A stretch of DNA of 9,165 nucleotides, from positions 1-9,165 of the forward strand of contig CAAFIS010000026.1 of assembly GCA_900763035.1 (NCBI GenBank), read 5' to 3'. Under the pieces are notes generated by a model, which worked only from the letters and a program-made list of their open reading frames with translations, had not been told where the DNA came from and ran no database searches. Each line of letters starts with the position of its first letter. Position 1 is the first letter of the stretch. Positions 9,013-9,165 of the stretch are shown one piece after another. This DNA comes from Clostridia bacterium. GTDB taxonomy: Bacteria; Bacillota; Clostridia; Oscillospirales; Acutalibacteraceae. Both the position numbers and the translations under genes were made by a program.

Positions 9013-9144
9013 GGTTCCACGAAAGAAATGTGGAACGATGTTCGATCGTGGAAGGAGAGAGGCCGATCTCACTCCATCGTGAGATCGGGTGTGTTGATCG
9101 TGGAAAAGAAGAGCATCGGTTTTTCACCGGCCCTGTGTGGAAAA
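9013..9144. promoter_or_regulatory. DnaA-box-like cluster with GTGGAA core
   Basis: Four plus-strand copies of GTGGAA (9030, 9048, 9100, 9137) and one TTCCAC (9015) occur in about 130 bp. The best 9-mer is TGTGGAAAA at 9136-9144 (TTTTCCACA on the other strand), then CGTGGAAAA at 9099-9107, TGTGGAACG at 9029-9037 and CGTGGAAGG at 9047-9055. None matches the canonical TTATCCACA. The copies at 9014-9020 and 9030-9036 form a perfect 7-bp inverted repeat, GTTCCAC/GTGGAAC. Confidence 0.65.
9063..9088. repeat. Perfect 10-bp inverted repeat in the origin
   Basis: CCGATCTCAC at 9063-9072 and GTGAGATCGG at 9079-9088 pair without mismatch around a 6-nt TCCATC loop. No T-tract follows on either strand, so it is not an ordinary terminator. 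It lies between two GATCGTGGAA copies. It could extrude as a cruciform, bind a dimeric protein, or fold in the dnaA-dnaN read-through RNA. Confidence 0.6.
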
Positions 9145-9165
9145 GTTGACGGATCCGCGTGGACC

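Larger units (their letters stand above)
8894..9165. other. Probable oriC unwinding region upstream of dnaN
   Basis: This 272-bp stretch has no credible gene. No DnaA C-terminus is visible in the minus frames entering from the right edge. Read toward dnaN it contains DnaA-box-like 9-mers (9144 down to 9013), a perfect hairpin (9063-9088), a GC-rich block (about 8981-9014, with a 5-bp CCGCA/TGCGG hairpin at 8992-9005), DnaA-trios (8945-8959) and an AT-rich run (about 8912-8945, including seven consecutive A on the plus strand). That order matches the Bacillus subtilis origin between dnaA and dnaN. More boxes probably lie beyond the edge. No clear dnaN promoter is visible. Confidence 0.8.

Noticed and set aside
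8894..9127. Upstream extension of the dnaN frame to 9127
   Set aside because: It would translate the DnaA-trios and AT-rich run into the clamp N-terminus. The ATG at 8893 gives the normal clamp length and N-terminal sequence.

Overview
The window looks like the replication-origin neighbourhood of a Gram-positive chromosome (Bacillota). GC is fairly high, roughly 60% by eye. The minus-strand order, read right to left, is dnaN - yaaA - recF - remB - gyrB - (25-aa ORF - YcxB-like membrane protein) - gyrA. RemB/YaaB and YaaA next to recF and gyrB are typical of Bacillota. High GC with this layout suggests a gut-type Clostridia such as Oscillospirales/Ruminococcaceae. That placement is an inference, because no rRNA is present to settle it.

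Right edge (8894-9165): non-coding DNA upstream of dnaN that reads as a Bacillus-type oriC unwinding region. In the dnaA-to-dnaN direction it holds degenerate TTTTCCACA-like DnaA boxes, a perfect 10-bp hairpin, a GC-rich block, five perfect TAG DnaA-trios and an AT-rich stretch. dnaA itself is presumably just beyond the right edge.

Middle (4088-8893): a tightly packed operon. dnaN and yaaA overlap by ATGA, yaaA and recF overlap by 14 nt with a TTG start for recF, recF and remB are 1 nt apart, and gyrB follows after a 62-nt gap that can fold into a long hairpin. The products are the sliding clamp, an S4 RNA-binding protein, the RecF recombination mediator, a RemB-type regulator and gyrase subunit B.

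Between the gyrase genes (2868-4087): a 25-codon ORF with its own ribosome binding site, apparently coupled to a 342-343-aa membrane protein made of two YcxB-like halves. gyrA (844 aa) follows. It has a GyrA box and an alanine at the main quinolone-contact position.

Left edge (1-332): a perfect 16-bp-stem terminator just past gyrA, a convergent 27-codon plus-strand ORF for a single-pass hydrophobic peptide behind a perfect Shine-Dalgarno sequence, two DnaA-box-like 9-mers, and an ambiguous open frame running off the edge.

Most of the window is ordinary housekeeping. The parts worth a second look are the origin architecture, the two micro-ORFs, the duplicated YcxB-like protein lodged between gyrB and gyrA, and the GyrA alanine. 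I see no sign of a defence system, CRISPR array, mobile element, tRNA or rRNA.
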